A stretch of DNA of 64,000 nt from Polynucleobacter aenigmaticus (GCF_002206635.1 NZ_NGUO01000010.1:62001-126000); one strand, 5' to 3'; numbered from the stretch's first letter, positions 1 through 14,362 are shown. A program made the numbers and translations. The notes: a model not told the origin generated them from the sequence alone.

Positions 1-534
1 GACTAAATCATCTAATTCATCATTGCTAATTTCAATTTTGCCTTTAACCGCATCTTCCCAAATAACCGACCCGCCAATCGGGTTCTTAAAGCGTATTACC
101 GGTAAAACACCCTCAGGTATCGCCGGAAGTGTTTTGCCTGGCTCAGGACGCCATAAACCGTTATAGCGGGGCTTTTCTTTATTGACCATCTGCTGATCGC
201 GTAGCTTATTCAGCTCGTCTTCGCTCATATAGCAGGGGTAAGCTAAGCCCGCATCTAACATCTGCTTTACAACTGCACGATAACGATCGATGCGCTGCAT
301 TTGATAGATTGGTCCTTCATCTAAATCCAGGCCAAGCCAAGCCATACCTTCGATAATGACATCCACTGCTTCTTGGGTGGAACGCTCTAAATCCGTATCT
401 TCGATACGTAGGATGAAATCACCCTGATTGTGGCGTGCAAAAGCCCATGGATACAAGGCGCTGCGAAGGTTGCCCAAATGAATAAAGCCCGTTGGACTAG
501 GGGCGAAACGTGTACGTATATGCATAAATGACAT
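1..534 (-). CDS. gltX: Glutamyl-tRNA synthetase, N-terminal part (cut by window edge)
   Basis: Class I aminoacyl-tRNA synthetase that charges tRNA-Glu with glutamate in the cytosol. Only the first 178 codons are inside the window; the rest continues past position 1. The reading shows RFAPSPTG followed by HLGN (residues about 19-22), the family form of the HIGH signature, and then LRIEDTD, the conserved glutamate-site segment of GltX. Two in-frame ATGs, at 534 and 525, precede the conserved [11 protein letters not shown] kept the longer one, and the difference is only three residues. The gene is divergent from hslO with 68 bp between the starts. Identification is firm from the motifs; the start is less certain. 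Confidence 0.93.
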   Translation of the reverse strand, partial: MSFMHIRTRFAPSPTGFIHLGNLRSALYPWAFARHNQGDFILRIEDTDLERSTQEAVDVIIEGMAWLGLDLDEGPIYQMQRIDRYRAVVKQMLDAGLAYPCYMSEDELNKLRDQQMVNKEKPRYNGLWRPEPGKTLPAIPEGVLPVIRFKNPIGGSVIWEDAVKGKIEISNDELDDLV

Positions 535-602
535 TATCTCAGGTCAGCCTGTAATTATGCCAATTAGCACCCCAATGCTCAAAAACGTGGATACTTTCAC
601 TT

Positions 603-1568
603 ATGAACGAATTACTTGTATTTATGTGTGATGGCGCCCCAGTCCGCGGGGAAATTGTCTCTATTAGTAGCGCCTGGCAGGCCGTTTTAGAGCGTCGCAA
701 CGACCCTCCAGTAGTTAGGCGAATACTAGGCGACTTTGTTGGTGCAGCGACCCTTTTGAGCGCCAGCCTTAAGTTTGATGGAACCTTAATTATTCAAGCC
801 CAAAGCAAAGGTCCTATTCAGCTGCTTGTGGTGGAATGCAAGTCTGACCTCACCATGAGGGCAACAGTAAAGCTATCGGTTGATGCATCCACAATTGATC
901 CGAATGCCACCTTAGGCGAGCTATTGGATGCTGACAATACCGGTCGTCTCGTTATTACCCTTGACCCAGCCGACCGTCAGCCAGGCCAACCCCCTTACCA
1001 AGGCATTGTTGCGCTCCAGGAGCATCGTGGTACGGTAATTAAGCCCGTTACCAGCGCAGCTGAGGCTATTGCTCTGTATATGAAAAATTCCGAACAACTC
1101 GACACCCGGATTTGGTTGGCATCGAATGATACCCATGTAGGCGGGTTACTTTTGCAACGTTTACCGGATTCTGGTGGACATGCGCATCTCGACCCACAGA
1201 TTGCGGCTGAAGGCTGGTCAAGAATTCAAACTCTGGGTGAAACCATCACAAACGAAGAGTTGCTAACTCTTCCCCCTCAAACCATCTTACGTCGCCTCTT
1301 CCTTGAGGAGTCTGCAGAGAATGGCGTACGCAGTTTTCCGCCCCGCCCCGTCCATTTTTCATGCCGCTGCTCACGGGCTAAGGTTGCTGATGTGCTCAGA
1401 ATGCTTGGGGAGCAGGAAGTGGAAAGTATTCTTGCTGAACAAGGTGCCGTTGAGACCGAATGTGATTTCTGTGCAAAAGCCTACCGTTTTGATGCGGTAG
1501 ATTGCAGGCAGGTCTTTAAAACAGATCTATTGGCAGATGCTACAAGGCCGCCATCTAGCGGGCATTGA
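603..1568 (+). CDS. hslO: Hsp33 redox-regulated holdase chaperone
   Basis: Cytosolic chaperone that binds unfolding proteins after oxidation and heat. The 321-residue product has the usual Hsp33 N-terminal substrate-binding region (VRGEIVS near residue 15) and a C-terminal zinc/redox switch with four cysteines: C254-x-C256 and C287-xx-C290. Those four residues bind zinc when reduced and form disulfides when the chaperone is activated. Length fits the family (about 290-320). No clear Shine-Dalgarno sequence stands before the ATG, but the start matches the family N terminus. Its TGA stop directly abuts the stop of ftsB on the other strand, with no base between them. Function is assigned from motifs and is confident. 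Confidence 0.95.
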   Translation: MNELLVFMCDGAPVRGEIVSISSAWQAVLERRNDPPVVRRILGDFVGAATLLSASLKFDGTLIIQAQSKGPIQLLVVECKSDLTMRATVKLSVDASTIDPNATLGELLDADNTGRLVITLDPADRQPGQPPYQGIVALQEHRGTVIKPVTSAAEAIALYMKNSEQLDTRIWLASNDTHVGGLLLQRLPDSGGHAHLDPQIAAEGWSRIQTLGETITNEELLTLPPQTILRRLFLEESAENGVRSFPPRPVHFSCRCSRAKVADVLRMLGEQEVESILAEQGAVETECDFCAKAYRFDAVDCRQVFKTDLLADATRPPSSGH

Positions 1569-1895
1569 TCACTGTTTTGTGATTACTGGCTTGACACCAT
1601 CAGCAGCATTGGCTGCTGATTTTTCTGTTGGCAATATCTGAACAAAGAATTCACCTTCTTTAATCATGCCGTGTTCGACGCGGGCACGCTCCTCAATTGC
1701 GCGAGTGCCATCTTTTAAATCTTTTACATCGCCGGTCAATTTAGCATTTCGCAAGCTGAGCAGGCTATTTTTAGCCTGCTGCAACTCGAGCTGCCTTTCC
1801 ATTTCATAGACTTTGAACCATCCACCCTTACCCAACCACAAGGGGTACTGTATTGCGATCAGCAATAACAGCATGGAGTAGATGACGAGACGCAT
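1569..1895 (-). CDS. ftsB: Cell division protein FtsB
   Basis: Small bitopic inner-membrane protein of the divisome that forms a complex with FtsL and FtsQ and links them to septal peptidoglycan synthesis. The 108-residue product has one N-terminal transmembrane segment (about residues 3-20) followed by a leucine/glutamine-rich coiled coil (about 28-72) and the conserved ERAR-x-E-x-G-M-I-K-x-GE segment (about 69-83), the FtsB hallmark. It lies 21 bp downstream of eno, the usual betaproteobacterial arrangement, and is the last gene of the pyrG-kdsA-eno-ftsB run. Its stop codon directly adjoins that of hslO. Confidence 0.92.
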   Translation of the reverse strand: MRLVIYSMLLLLIAIQYPLWLGKGGWFKVYEMERQLELQQAKNSLLSLRNAKLTGDVKDLKDGTRAIEERARVEHGMIKEGEFFVQILPTEKSAANAADGVKPVITKQ

Positions 1896-1916
1896 AGGCT
1901 ATGAACTTAACGCCTA

Positions 1917-3236
<1,320 letters not shown>

Positions 3237-4100
3237 TTACTTAAAACTGTCTTCTAAAAATGAACCGGATTTTTTAACCACAGAATCAATCGCCACCAAT
3301 GACTCAAGCAACTCTTTCATGCGATTGAGTGGTACTGCATTCGGCCCATCAGAAAGTGCTTTAGCAGGATCTGGGTGCGTTTCCATAAATAAGCCACTGA
3401 TACCTACTGCAACAGCAGCGCGAGCCAATACAGGAACAAATTCACGTTGACCACCGCTTGCGTTACCTTGGCCGCCAGGAAGTTGCACTGAATGAGTGGC
3501 ATCAAAAACAACTGGCGCATGGGTTTCACGTAAGATTGCCAAACTACGCATATCCGAAACTAAATTGTTGTAACCAAATGAGGCGCCGCGCTCACAAACC
3601 ATAAATTGATCTGGAAGATTCATTTCAACAGCGGCAGCTCGAGCCTTATCAATAACATTGAGCATCTCGTGGGGAGATAAAAACTGGCCTTTTTTGAAAT
3701 TGACTGGTTTACCGCTTTGAGCGCAGGCTCTGATGAAATCCGTCTGTCTACACAAAAAGGCTGGCGTCTGAAGAACGTCCACCACTTTTGAGACGGGCTC
3801 AATTTCACTAATGTCATGAATATCAGTCAGTACCGGCACCCCAATCTCACGTTTCACGCGAGCTAGAATCTCAAGCCCCTTCTCCATCCCCAAACCTCTA
3901 AAGGAGCTTCCTGAAGAACGATTGGCTTTATCAAAGGAAGACTTGTAGATAAATGGAATGCCGAGTGCACCAGTAATTTCCTTAAGCTCACCAGCAATAT
4001 CTAAAGCTGACTGCTCTGATTCAATCACGCACGGACCTGCTATCAAAAAGAAGTGGTGATTTAAGCCAACATCGAAACCACATAACTTAAATGAGCTCAT
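3237..4100 (-). CDS. kdsA: 3-deoxy-8-phosphooctulonate synthase (KDO-8-P synthase)
   Basis: Condenses phosphoenolpyruvate with arabinose 5-phosphate to KDO-8-phosphate, the first committed step to the KDO sugar of lipopolysaccharide inner core. The protein shows GPCVIES, the substrate loop [19 protein letters not shown] and FDATHSVQ, all diagnostic of KdsA. I start at the ATG at 4100 (287 residues) rather than the TTG one codon upstream, because an AGGGGA Shine-Dalgarno lies four bases before the ATG. It follows pyrG by 9 bp; CTP made by PyrG is needed to activate KDO, which gives the operon a shared purpose in envelope synthesis. Confidence 0.97.
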   Translation of the reverse strand: MSSFKLCGFDVGLNHHFFLIAGPCVIESEQSALDIAGELKEITGALGIPFIYKSSFDKANRSSGSSFRGLGMEKGLEILARVKREIGVPVLTDIHDISEIEPVSKVVDVLQTPAFLCRQTDFIRACAQSGKPVNFKKGQFLSPHEMLNVIDKARAAAVEMNLPDQFMVCERGASFGYNNLVSDMRSLAILRETHAPVVFDATHSVQLPGGQGNASGGQREFVPVLARAAVAVGISGLFMETHPDPAKALSDGPNAVPLNRMKELLESLVAIDSVVKKSGSFLEDSFK

Positions 4101-4109
4101 CAAATCCCC

Positions 4110-5774
<1,665 letters not shown>

Positions 5775-6049
5775 TTAGGCTCTGTTGGAAAAAGTAATTA
5801 TAACGATAGCTCTGCCAATAGGATAATTTCTTGGCCCCCTCAATGACACCAAGGGCTTACGAGGCGCACTTCAGAAATCTGCTTCTTTTTTGGACTACTT
5901 TTATGAATATTCCCCATATTTTGGTATCACTAGCATCAGGCAATAGAGGCTCTTTTGAGAGCGACTTATTCGGCACAATAGCTTGAAGTGAGATAAGACA
6001 TCGGAATAAACCCCAATCAGGCCTATTTGGAGTCATTTTTTGAGAATTT

Positions 6050-6089
6050 TTAGCAATTAAGTCTTATATAAGACATGAATTAGCAATTA
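6050..6089. promoter_or_regulatory. Palindrome GTCTTATATAAGAC flanked by direct repeats
   Basis: A perfect 14-bp palindrome lies at 6061-6074. It is flanked by a 10-bp direct repeat, TTAGCAATTA, at 6050-6059 and 6080-6089, so the copies start exactly 30 bp apart, about three helical turns. TTGAGA at 6040-6045 could be a -35 element whose -10 would fall inside the palindrome, so a bound protein would block transcription of acnB. The TA-rich symmetric centre is the type used by GntR-family repressors, but the regulator is not identified; that part is inference. Confidence 0.55.
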
Positions 6090-6093
6090 CAAT

Positions 6094-6126
6094 AGACTGG
6101 ATAGGGAGACACACCCTGCTTAGTCT
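6094..6126 (+). other. Predicted stem-loop in the acnB leader
   Basis: AGACT (6094-6098) can pair with AGTCT (6122-6126) and AGGG (6103-6106) with CCCT (6114-6117), closing a seven-base loop AGACACA. The structure lies about 35 bp before the acnB start and would be in its 5' untranslated region if transcription starts near 6075-6090. There is no U-tract, so it is not an ordinary terminator. Its role is unknown. Confidence 0.35.
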
Positions 6127-6160
6127 TACTGTTGATAACTCTTACCCAATAGGAAACACG

Positions 6161-8746
6161 ATGCTAGAAGCCTACAACGACCAAGTTGCCGAACGCGCAG
6201 CCCTTGGAATTCCAGCCCTCCCCTTGACTAAGGATCAAACAGCCGAATTGGTTGGGTTGCTCAAAAATCCTCCTAAAGGCAAGGAAGCGGAGCTGGTTGA
6301 ACTCATTACGAACCGTGTACCTGCCGGTGTTGATGAAGCGGCAAAGGTAAAGGCGGAGTTTTTAGACGCGATTGCTAAAGGCACTGAGAAATCGCCATTG
6401 ATTTCACGTATCAAGGCAACTGAACTGCTGGGCACGATGCTTGGTGGTTACAACATTAAGCCCTTAGTTGAAATGTTATCGGATGCAGAGTGTGCCGCTG
6501 CTGCTGCCGCAGCGTTGAAAAAAACCTTGTTGATGTTCGACTACTTCCATGATGTTCAGGAATTAGCAGGGAAAGGCAACGCTCAAGCGAAGGAAGTATT
6601 GCAAAGCTGGGCAGACGCAGAATGGTTTACAAGTCGTCCTGCCGTACCAGAAAGCATGAAGCTCACCGTATTTAAAGTTACCGGAGAGACTAATACGGAT
6701 GATCTGTCCCCTGCCCCTGATGCATGGAGCCGTCCAGACATTCCATTGCATGCAACCATCATGTTGAAAAACCCACGTCCAGGCATTGAGCCAGACGAGG
6801 TTGGTGTTCGTGGCCCAATGAAGCAAATTGAAGCGCTCCAGAAAAAAGGCAATCAGATTGCTTACGTTGGCGACGTAGTCGGTACCGGCTCTTCCCGTAA
6901 ATCTGCTACGAACTCTGTTTTGTGGTGGACTGGGCAAGATATACCATTCGTCCCTAACAAACGCTTTGGTGGTGTTTGCTTGGGAACTAAAATTGCTCCA
7001 ATTTTCTTTAACACCATGGAAGATGCTGGCGCATTGCCGGTTGAGCTTGATGTTTCTGATATGAATATGGGCGATGAAATTGAATTACGTCCATACGAAG
7101 GTAAAGCCTTTAAAAACGGCAAAGAAATTTCTTCCTTCTCACTAAAGTCACCAGTCATTCTGGATGAAGTACGTGCAGGCGGTCGTATTCCTTTGATCGT
7201 GGGTCGCGGCCTCACAGCTAAAGCTCGTGCAGCCCTTGGCTTGCCAGCTTCTACTGAATTCCGCATTCCTGTAAGCCCTCCTGAGAACACAAAAGGTTTC
7301 AGCTTGGCGCAGAAGATGGTTGGTCGTGCTTGCGGCTTACCAGAAGGTCAAGGCGTACGCCCGGATACTTATTGCGAGCCGCACATGACTACTGTCGGAT
7401 CACAAGATACTACCGGCCCAATGACACGTGATGAGTTAAAAGATCTTGCCTGCTTAGGTTTCTCTGCTGACTTGGTAATGCAATCGTTCTGCCATACATC
7501 GGCATATCCAAAGCCAGTTGACATTCGCACTCACCATGAGCTACCAGCATTTATGACCAACCGTGGCGGCGTTGCATTGCGTCCAGGTGATGGCGTGATC
7601 CATAGCTGGTTAAATCGTTTACTCCTACCTGATACCTGTGGCACTGGTGGCGATAGCCATACCCGCTTCCCAATCGGTATTTCTTTTCCTGCTGGCTCTG
7701 GCTTAGTTGCCTTTGCTGCTGCTACGGGCGTAATGCCGTTAGATATGCCTGAGTCAGTATTGGTTCGTTTTAAAGGCAAAATGCAGCCTGGCATTACTTT
7801 GCGTGATTTAGTAAATGCAATTCCTTTGTATGCAATCAAAAAAGGCTTGTTAACTGTTGAAAAACAAAACAAGAAGAACATTTTCTCTGGCCGCATCTTG
7901 GAAATCGAAGGTTTACCTGATCTTAAAGTTGAACAAGCATTTGAATTGTCTGATGCTTCAGCTGAACGTTCTGCCGCTGGTTGCGCAGTTCAATTAAGCA
8001 AAGAGCCGATCATTGAATACATGCGCTCCAACATCACTTTGATGAAGTGGATGATTGCAAATGGTTATGAAGATAAGCGTACTCTAGGTCGTCGTATCAA
8101 GGCAATGGAAGCATGGATTGCTAAGCCTGAATTACTCAAGGCTGATGCCAATGCTGACTATGCAGAGATCATTGAAATTGATATGACCGATATCAAAGAG
8201 CCAATCCTCGCTTGCCCTAATGATCCAGATGATGTGAAATTCTTATCGGAAGTTTCTGGCGAGAAAATCGATGAAGTATTTATTGGTTCTTGTATGACGA
8301 ACATTGGCCACTTCCGCGCAGCAGGTCAAGTTCTTCAGGGTAAAAAAGACATGCCAACGCGCCTATGGATTGCTCCTCCAACCAAGATGGACCAGATGGT
8401 TCTGACTGAGGAAGGCTACTACGGAATACTGGGGGCAACAGGTGCCCGCATGGAAACCCCTGGTTGTTCCCTCTGCATGGGTAACCAGGCGCAGATTCGT
8501 AAAGGCTCCACTGCGGTGTCTACCTCAACACGTAACTTCCCGAACCGTTTAGGTATTGATACACGTGTGTACTTAGCTTCTGCTGAGCTTTCAGCCGTAG
8601 CGGCACTCTTAGGTCGATTGCCAACACCGAAGGAATACTTCGACCAAGTGGAATCATTGAAGGCTAAAGCTGGCGAAGTCTATAAGTATATGAACTTTGA
8701 CCAGATCAAGTCATTCAGCGATGTTGCTGATACCGTAACAATCTAA
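6161..8746 (+). CDS. acnB: Aconitate hydratase B
   Basis: Citric-acid-cycle aconitase that interconverts citrate and isocitrate using a [4Fe-4S] cluster. At 861 residues it matches the AcnB family, which differs from AcnA by an N-terminal HEAT-like domain (about 1-160) and by domain order, with the swivel domain preceding the catalytic domains. Cluster-binding cysteines can be placed in GSCMTN (about residue 710) and in CSLCMGN (about 767-773). The start is preceded by AGGAA. It is a single-gene unit: a strong bidirectional terminator follows at 8773-8810. The regulatory palindrome upstream suggests transcriptional control separate from its neighbours. Confidence 0.98.
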   Translation: MLEAYNDQVAERAALGIPALPLTKDQTAELVGLLKNPPKGKEAELVELITNRVPAGVDEAAKVKAEFLDAIAKGTEKSPLISRIKATELLGTMLGGYNIKPLVEMLSDAECAAAAAAALKKTLLMFDYFHDVQELAGKGNAQAKEVLQSWADAEWFTSRPAVPESMKLTVFKVTGETNTDDLSPAPDAWSRPDIPLHATIMLKNPRPGIEPDEVGVRGPMKQIEALQKKGNQIAYVGDVVGTGSSRKSATNSVLWWTGQDIPFVPNKRFGGVCLGTKIAPIFFNTMEDAGALPVELDVSDMNMGDEIELRPYEGKAFKNGKEISSFSLKSPVILDEVRAGGRIPLIVGRGLTAKARAALGLPASTEFRIPVSPPENTKGFSLAQKMVGRACGLPEGQGVRPDTYCEPHMTTVGSQDTTGPMTRDELKDLACLGFSADLVMQSFCHTSAYPKPVDIRTHHELPAFMTNRGGVALRPGDGVIHSWLNRLLLPDTCGTGGDSHTRFPIGISFPAGSGLVAFAAATGVMPLDMPESVLVRFKGKMQPGITLRDLVNAIPLYAIKKGLLTVEKQNKKNIFSGRILEIEGLPDLKVEQAFELSDASAERSAAGCAVQLSKEPIIEYMRSNITLMKWMIANGYEDKRTLGRRIKAMEAWIAKPELLKADANADYAEIIEIDMTDIKEPILACPNDPDDVKFLSEVSGEKIDEVFIGSCMTNIGHFRAAGQVLQGKKDMPTRLWIAPPTKMDQMVLTEEGYYGILGATGARMETPGCSLCMGNQAQIRKGSTAVSTSTRNFPNRLGIDTRVYLASAELSAVAALLGRLPTPKEYFDQVESLKAKAGEVYKYMNFDQIKSFSDVADTVTI

Positions 8747-8772
8747 GTATCAATTAACCCCGAAGTATGGGG

Positions 8773-8810
8773 AAACAAAAAAGGCGATCAATTGATCGCC
8801 TTTTTTGTTT
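8773..8810. terminator. Bidirectional intrinsic terminator between acnB and the spermidine-synthase-like gene
   Basis: A perfect inverted repeat with 19-base arms centred at 8791/8792: a run of A, then GGCGATCAA, its complement TTGATCGCC, then a run of T. Read on either strand it gives a GC-bearing stem followed by a U-tract, so it can stop both acnB (plus) and the convergent purL-side operon (minus). Confidence 0.92.
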
Positions 8811-8820
8811 TCTCAATAGT

Positions 8821-9597
8821 TTAAATACTGAGTTTATTTTCTTGATGGGCGTTTTCGCGGTTTAGGCCAGATGCCCAAGTATTGGTAGGTAGCCCCGTCT
8901 TTTCAAGAATTAATTTAGCGCGCTTAGACACTTCTTTCCACTCCACATCTAGTTGCGGTCCCTTAAAAGCAATCGCCACAACATTGCAATCATGGGACTC
9001 CGGAAATAAGAGCACCCGATTATCAAACGCTTGACAGATGTTATTCAGATTTAGATCAAAACTCTTGTGACGCGAGAACAGATTCACGGTCAACACGCCA
9101 GGTGACTTCAAAATATCGTAGCAGCCTTTATAAAAATCCAAAGAACTAGCAGCGGGTCCATCGCAAATAGCATCATAGAGGTCCACCTGAACGGCATCAA
9201 AATGATTGTGATACTGAGCATTTTGCACAAATTTCTTAGCATCGGTCTGTAAGGTTTCCAAGCGGCGATCATCATCTGGTGTAAAGAACATACTGCGCGC
9301 AGAAACAACCACAGATGGATTCAGTTCAACCACAGTGGTTTTCACTGCTGGGCAATAACGATGCGCAAACTTTGTAAGAGCGCCGGTACCTAGACCCAGT
9401 TGGGCAATCCGCATGCCAGGCTTGGTCTCCAGAAAGAGTAGCCAAGCCATCATCTGCTGGTTGTATTCCAAATAGATTTCATCTGGATCTCGAATGCGCA
9501 TCGCACCCTGAATTAGCTCGCTACCAAAATGGAGGTAGCGAACACCCCCACTCTCAGAAAATGTTACCGGCTCCATAGCCAAGGATGTATCTGACAT
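8821..9597 (-). CDS. Spermidine-synthase-like methyltransferase-fold protein
   Basis: A 258-residue Rossmann-fold protein of the spermidine synthase (SpeE) superfamily. It shows the nucleotide-binding segment LGLGTGALTKF (about 67-77), the acidic end of the next strand in VELNP (about 93-97), and the VDLYD stretch that corresponds to the active-site Asp region of polyamine synthases. It lacks a clear N-terminal beta-stranded tetramerisation domain, so it may be a non-canonical member; many such proteins in proteobacteria have no proven polyamine activity. It starts three bases after the purL stop and is probably cotranscribed with purL. Family is confident, substrate is not. Confidence 0.8.
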   Translation of the reverse strand: MSDTSLAMEPVTFSESGGVRYLHFGSELIQGAMRIRDPDEIYLEYNQQMMAWLLFLETKPGMRIAQLGLGTGALTKFAHRYCPAVKTTVVELNPSVVVSARSMFFTPDDDRRLETLQTDAKKFVQNAQYHNHFDAVQVDLYDAICDGPAASSLDFYKGCYDILKSPGVLTVNLFSRHKSFDLNLNNICQAFDNRVLLFPESHDCNVVAIAFKGPQLDVEWKEVSKRAKLILEKTGLPTNTWASGLNRENAHQENKLSI

Positions 9598-9600
9598 GAA

Positions 9601-12600
9601 TTACTTAGCCCAGACTCTAGCGTTACGGAACAGGCGCATCCAAGGACTAGCACCATCTGGTGTATCAAGCCATTCCCTAGGGGCCCAACTCATCTGCACA
9701 GCCCTAAATACACGCTCTGGGTGAGGCATCATGACCGTGAAGCGTCCGTCAGGTGTCGTAACACCTGTTAAGCCACCAGGTGAGCCATTCGGGTTCATCG
9801 GATAGATTTCAGTAGGACTGCCTTTGTGATCAACAAAGCGGAGCGCTGCTAAACCTTGCTTCTGTAATGCTTCTAAATTACCTTGCTGGCTAAAGTTGGC
9901 AAAGCCTTCACCATGAGCAATAGCAATCGGTAATTGGCTACCAGTCATACCTTGAGTAAAGATGGATGGTGAAGACAACACTTCGGCCATAACTAAACGA
10001 GCCTCATATTGCTCTGACTGGTTTCGAGTAAATTTAGGCCACGCTTCAGCACCAGGAATGATGCCGGCAAGATTGCTCATCATCTGGCAACCATTGCAGA
10101 CACCTAAAGCAAAACTATCTTGGCGTTGAAAGAATGAAGAGAACTGATCACGCAGTTGGCCGTTAAAGAGAATGGTCTTAGCCCAACCCTCGCCTGCACC
10201 CAATACGTCTCCATAACTGAATCCACCACAAGCTACCAAGCCACGGAAATCATCTAATTTCGACTTTCCAGAAAGCAGATCTGACATATGAACGTCGTAG
10301 GTATCAAAACCAGCCCAATTCATGGCATAAGCCATCTCAACGTGGGAGTTAACGCCCTGCTCACGCAAGATGGCAACTTTAGGCCGAGCATTCTGATTAA
10401 TGAAGGGCGCTGAAACATCTTCGGCAATATCAAAAGTAAGCTTAGGAGACATGCCGGTATCAGCGACGTCATCCAGTAAAGAAAATTCACTATCTGCGCA
10501 ATCCGGGTTGTCACGCAAGCGTGCAATTTGGTAGCTGGTGTTAGCCCACATCTTTTGTAAAACCTCACGAGGCTCTGCGAAGATATTTTTAGCATCGCGC
10601 CAAATCTCAATACGACCATTGGTATTAGGTTTTGCAATCACATGGCTATGGGCACTAAGGCCGAGCCCACGGAGTACGGCAAATACCGCATCACGATCTG
10701 CTTTACGAATCTGAATGACTGCACCGAGTTCTTCGTTGAATAAAGCACGCAAAGTTTGCTCGTGACGTCGTCCAGAGACTTGTTCTGCCCAGTTCTTTGC
10801 ATCACCCCAATCAGCCTCTTGTCCAACATCAACAGCAATCATGTCGACATTCATGGAAATCCCGACGTGTGATGCAAAAGCCATCTCAGCAATACAAGCA
10901 AACAGTCCACCATCTGACCGATCGTGATACGCCAGTAATTGATCTTCTTTGCGCAACTCAATCATGGCAGCCGCCAAGGCCTTAAGGTCTTTTGGGTGAT
11001 CCACATTGGGAGCGGATTTTCCAGATTGATTCAGAACTTGAGCCAGAATACTTCCGGCCATACGATTCTTGCCGCGACCCAAATCAATCAATATCAATTC
11101 AGTTTCTATAAATGCGCCTGATGCATCTTTGAGCTTCAGTAAAGGTGTTGTTGTTTTACGAACATCTTGGACTGATGCAAAAGCAGAAATGATCAATGAG
11201 ACTGGCGAAACAACCTTCTTAGCTTGGCCATCTTCTTGCCATGCCGTAGCCATAGATAATGAGTCTTTGCCAACTGGAATCGAAATTCCCAGGGCGGGGC
11301 ATAAATCCATACCAATTGCTTGGACAGAATCGTAGAGCTTGGCATCTTCACCGGGTGCACCACAGGCCGCCATCCAGTTAGCAGATAGCTTGACATCCTC
11401 AAGGCGTCGAATATCGGCAGCCAGCAAATTGGTAATGGCTTCACCAACCGCCATTTTGGCAGCTGCTGGGGCGTCAATGACGGCTAATGGGGTACGCTCA
11501 CCCATGGTCATGACTTCACCGCGATAGCCTTTGTAATCCATCAGCGTGACTGCACAGTCAGCTACAGGAACCTGCCAAGGACCCACAAATGGATCGCGAG
11601 CATTCAGGCCGCCAACAGTACGATCACCAATCGTAATCAAGAAAGACTTACTAGCCACGGTTGGTTGTTGGAGAACCCATGCAATACATTGCGTTAAATC
11701 AGCATCAGTCACATCAAGCTCATCAAAGCTTTGGGCAACCCGCTTTACATCACGGCGCATACGCGGAGGCTTGCCGAGCAAAACCTCCATTGGCATGTCG
11801 ATGGGCATGGAAGCGTCGCTACCAGTAACTTCTTTACTATCGCTTAACTGCAGTTGGCGTTCGGTAGTTGCCTCCCCCACCACTGCAAATGGGCAACGTT
11901 CACGCTCGCAGAGTGATTTAAATAGATCTAAATCTTTAGCTTCAACTGCAAGGACATAACGCTCTTGAGACTCGTTACACCAGATTTCTGCAGGACTCAT
12001 GCCGCTCTCTTCAAGCGGCACTTTGCGCAATTGAAATTGCGCACCTAAGCCAGCACCATCAGCCAGTTCGGGGAATGCATTAGACACACCGCCTGCACCA
12101 ACATCATGGATTGAGATAATTGGATTATCTTGACCCATGGCGATACATGAATTAATTACTTCTTGTGCGCGACGTTCCATTTCTGGATTACCGCGCTGCA
12201 CTGAGTCGAAGTCTAAGTCAGCTGTATTAGTACCTGTTGCAACAGAACTTCCGGTTGCGCCACCCATGCCGATGCGCATACCAGGGCCGCCCAATTGGAT
12301 AAACAAGTGTCCCGCTTTAATTTGTTTTTTGGCAGTGTGGATAGAATCAATACTGCCAATACCACCTGCGATCATGATGGGCTTGTGATACCCGCGACGC
12401 ACGCCTTCTAAGGTTTGCTCAAAGACACGGAAATACCCACCCAAAATTGGTCGACCAAACTCATTATTAAATGCTGCGCCACCCAGTGGGCCTTCGATCA
12501 TAATTTGCAGTGGCGTGGCAATGCGTTCAGGCTTGCCATATTTCTCTGCTTCCCATGGCAAATCCGTACCTGGGATATTGAGGTTTGAAACAGAAAAACC

Positions 12601-13635
12601 AGTTAAACCCGCTTTAGGGCGTCCACCAATTCCGGTAGCGCCTTCATCACGGATTTCACCACCAGCTCCAGTAGATGCGCCAGGAAATGGAGCAATCGCT
12701 GTGGGGTGGTTATGTGTCTCCACCTTCATTAAGGTATGGACTAAACGAGTATCTTTTTGGTACAGACCATCTTGACCCTTTGGAACCCAGGTTTCTGACT
12801 CGCAACCTACCATCACAGCAGAGTTATCAGAGTAGGCGACGATCGTGCCTTCGGGCTGAAGTTGATGCGTATTACGAATCATCGCAAATAAGGATTTTTC
12901 CTGATCATCACCATCGATAGTCCAACTAGAATTAAATATCTTATGACGGCAATGCTCACTATTGGCTTGTGCAAACATAATCAATTCGACATCGCTAGGA
13001 TTACGGTCTAATCGAACGAAATTCTCAACTAGATAAAGCACTTCATCTTCTGACAGTGCAAGACCTAATTCTTGGTTAGCCTTATCTAAAGCAGCCCTAC
13101 CCTCAGTAAGTACTGGAATTCGGACAAAAGGCCGATCAGGAAGGGATTGATATAAGTTGCTAGCTTCATTAACTTCAGTAATGACCGCTTCAGTCATCCG
13201 ATCATGTAGCGCTGACAATACCAGTTGCTTTTGTTCCGGACTCAGTGATTTTTTACTTTGCCACCCGTATTCAGTTCCGCGCTCAATACGTAATACATTG
13301 AGACCACATTGGCGGGCAATATCGGTTGCTTTACTGGCCCACGGAGAAACTGTGCCAAAGCGTGGAATGGTGATAGCAGATTCTTTATCAACAGCTTTGC
13401 TAAATAAGGAGCCGCCTACCTTAATATGCGAAACAAAGGGCTGGCCGTAAGTCAGCAGACTTTCTAGAACCTCTTTGTCCCTGGCATTGAGTTCAGACTC
13501 AGACCAAACGAAATGAAGGTATTGAGCCTCAATAGACTCAAGTTGAATTCCTTGGGCTGCGAGCGAAGCTAAAAGTCGCTGTTGGCGGAAGGCTGAAAGG
13601 GCATTTGCCCCGGGCAAACAACAGAATGATGACAT
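9601..13635 (-). CDS. purL: Phosphoribosylformylglycinamidine synthase (FGAM synthetase)
   Basis: Fourth step of purine synthesis: converts FGAR to FGAM using ATP and glutamine. The 1344-residue single chain is the large proteobacterial type: N-terminal PurS-like domain (about 1-150), linker, two AIRS-like ATP-binding/catalytic halves (about 220-1030, with ETHNHPTAI and GIGGRPKAG), and a C-terminal glutamine amidotransferase domain with the nucleophile motif GVCNGCQM and the catalytic His in [11 protein letters not shown]. The ATG at 13635 has GGG a few bases upstream. It is separated from the upstream ABC ATPase gene by 21 bp. Confidence 0.98.
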   Translation of the reverse strand: MSSFCCLPGANALSAFRQQRLLASLAAQGIQLESIEAQYLHFVWSESELNARDKEVLESLLTYGQPFVSHIKVGGSLFSKAVDKESAITIPRFGTVSPWASKATDIARQCGLNVLRIERGTEYGWQSKKSLSPEQKQLVLSALHDRMTEAVITEVNEASNLYQSLPDRPFVRIPVLTEGRAALDKANQELGLALSEDEVLYLVENFVRLDRNPSDVELIMFAQANSEHCRHKIFNSSWTIDGDDQEKSLFAMIRNTHQLQPEGTIVAYSDNSAVMVGCESETWVPKGQDGLYQKDTRLVHTLMKVETHNHPTAIAPFPGASTGAGGEIRDEGATGIGGRPKAGLTGFSVSNLNIPGTDLPWEAEKYGKPERIATPLQIMIEGPLGGAAFNNEFGRPILGGYFRVFEQTLEGVRRGYHKPIMIAGGIGSIDSIHTAKKQIKAGHLFIQLGGPGMRIGMGGATGSSVATGTNTADLDFDSVQRGNPEMERRAQEVINSCIAMGQDNPIISIHDVGAGGVSNAFPELADGAGLGAQFQLRKVPLEESGMSPAEIWCNESQERYVLAVEAKDLDLFKSLCERERCPFAVVGEATTERQLQLSDSKEVTGSDASMPIDMPMEVLLGKPPRMRRDVKRVAQSFDELDVTDADLTQCIAWVLQQPTVASKSFLITIGDRTVGGLNARDPFVGPWQVPVADCAVTLMDYKGYRGEVMTMGERTPLAVIDAPAAAKMAVGEAITNLLAADIRRLEDVKLSANWMAACGAPGEDAKLYDSVQAIGMDLCPALGISIPVGKDSLSMATAWQEDGQAKKVVSPVSLIISAFASVQDVRKTTTPLLKLKDASGAFIETELILIDLGRGKNRMAGSILAQVLNQSGKSAPNVDHPKDLKALAAAMIELRKEDQLLAYHDRSDGGLFACIAEMAFASHVGISMNVDMIAVDVGQEADWGDAKNWAEQVSGRRHEQTLRALFNEELGAVIQIRKADRDAVFAVLRGLGLSAHSHVIAKPNTNGRIEIWRDAKNIFAEPREVLQKMWANTSYQIARLRDNPDCADSEFSLLDDVADTGMSPKLTFDIAEDVSAPFINQNARPKVAILREQGVNSHVEMAYAMNWAGFDTYDVHMSDLLSGKSKLDDFRGLVACGGFSYGDVLGAGEGWAKTILFNGQLRDQFSSFFQRQDSFALGVCNGCQMMSNLAGIIPGAEAWPKFTRNQSEQYEARLVMAEVLSSPSIFTQGMTGSQLPIAIAHGEGFANFSQQGNLEALQKQGLAALRFVDHKGSPTEIYPMNPNGSPGGLTGVTTPDGRFTVMMPHPERVFRAVQMSWAPREWLDTPDGASPWMRLFRNARVWAK

Positions 13636-13656
13636 CCCAAGATTATAAGGTTTCGG

Positions 13657-14337
13657 TCAAACTAGGCACCCGCCTTGAAGGTTCAGTTGGCGTCCACACC
13701 GTGCAGCCAAGGCTGGATCATGGGTTACCAAAACCAGCGTCGAGGAATTCTCCCGATTTAACTCAAAAAGGAGCTCAATCACCCTGTTTCCGCTCGCCTC
13801 ATCAAGACTCCCCGTGGGCTCATCTGCAAAGAGTATGGCGGGTCGATTAATAAAGGCTCGAGCTAATGCAACACGTTGCTGCTCGCCACCAGAGAGGGTT
13901 TTAGGAAAGTGATTTGCCCTCTGGTCTAAACCCACCTTTTCAAGCCATTTGGTGGCAGCTAGTCGTGCCTCAGCCTGAGACCCCCCCGCTATCTCTAAAG
14001 GTAGCATCACATTCTCTAGGGCCGTTAAATGGGGCAACAATTGGAAGGATTGGAATACAAATCCAACAGACTTGCCGCGCAAACGAGCCCTTCCATCTTC
14101 ATCTAGAAGATTGAGGTTTTCACCCATTAAGTCAATCTGCCCAGAACTGGGAACATCTAAGCCGGCCAACAGACTCAACAGAGTACTTTTGCCAGAGCCA
14201 GAGCTGCCGACAATCGCCACACTTTCACCACGCTCAATCGAAAAGCTAATGTCGTGCAAAATAACTAGGTCACCATCAGATGTCTTGACTAGCTTCCCCA
14301 CCCGGTCGGCGGTAATGGATTTAGACTCTGTATTCAT
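13657..14337 (-). CDS. ybbA: ABC transporter ATP-binding protein, YbbA/LolD type
   Basis: A 226-residue ATPase subunit of the MacB/LolD-like class, which powers lipoprotein release or other envelope export. Visible are Walker A GSSGSGKST (about 42-50), the Q-loop in FVFQSFQLLP, the signature LSGGEQQR (about 147-154), Walker B ILFADEPTGSLD and the switch His in LVTHD. As in Escherichia coli, it is divergent from the esterase gene tesA, which supports the YbbA assignment; the partner permease (YbbP type) is not in the window. The two start codons are only 25 bp apart, so its promoter must overlap tesA or the leader must be extremely short. Confidence 0.85.
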   Translation of the reverse strand: MNTESKSITADRVGKLVKTSDGDLVILHDISFSIERGESVAIVGSSGSGKSTLLSLLAGLDVPSSGQIDLMGENLNLLDEDGRARLRGKSVGFVFQSFQLLPHLTALENVMLPLEIAGGSQAEARLAATKWLEKVGLDQRANHFPKTLSGGEQQRVALARAFINRPAILFADEPTGSLDEASGNRVIELLFELNRENSSTLVLVTHDPALAARCGRQLNLQGGCLV

Positions 14338-14362
14338 GTGGGAAATTTTCTAGAATTGAAAA

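Noticed and set aside
6862..7290. 142-codon open frame on the minus strand within acnB
   Set aside because: Antisense to AcnB with no promoter, ribosome site or domain.
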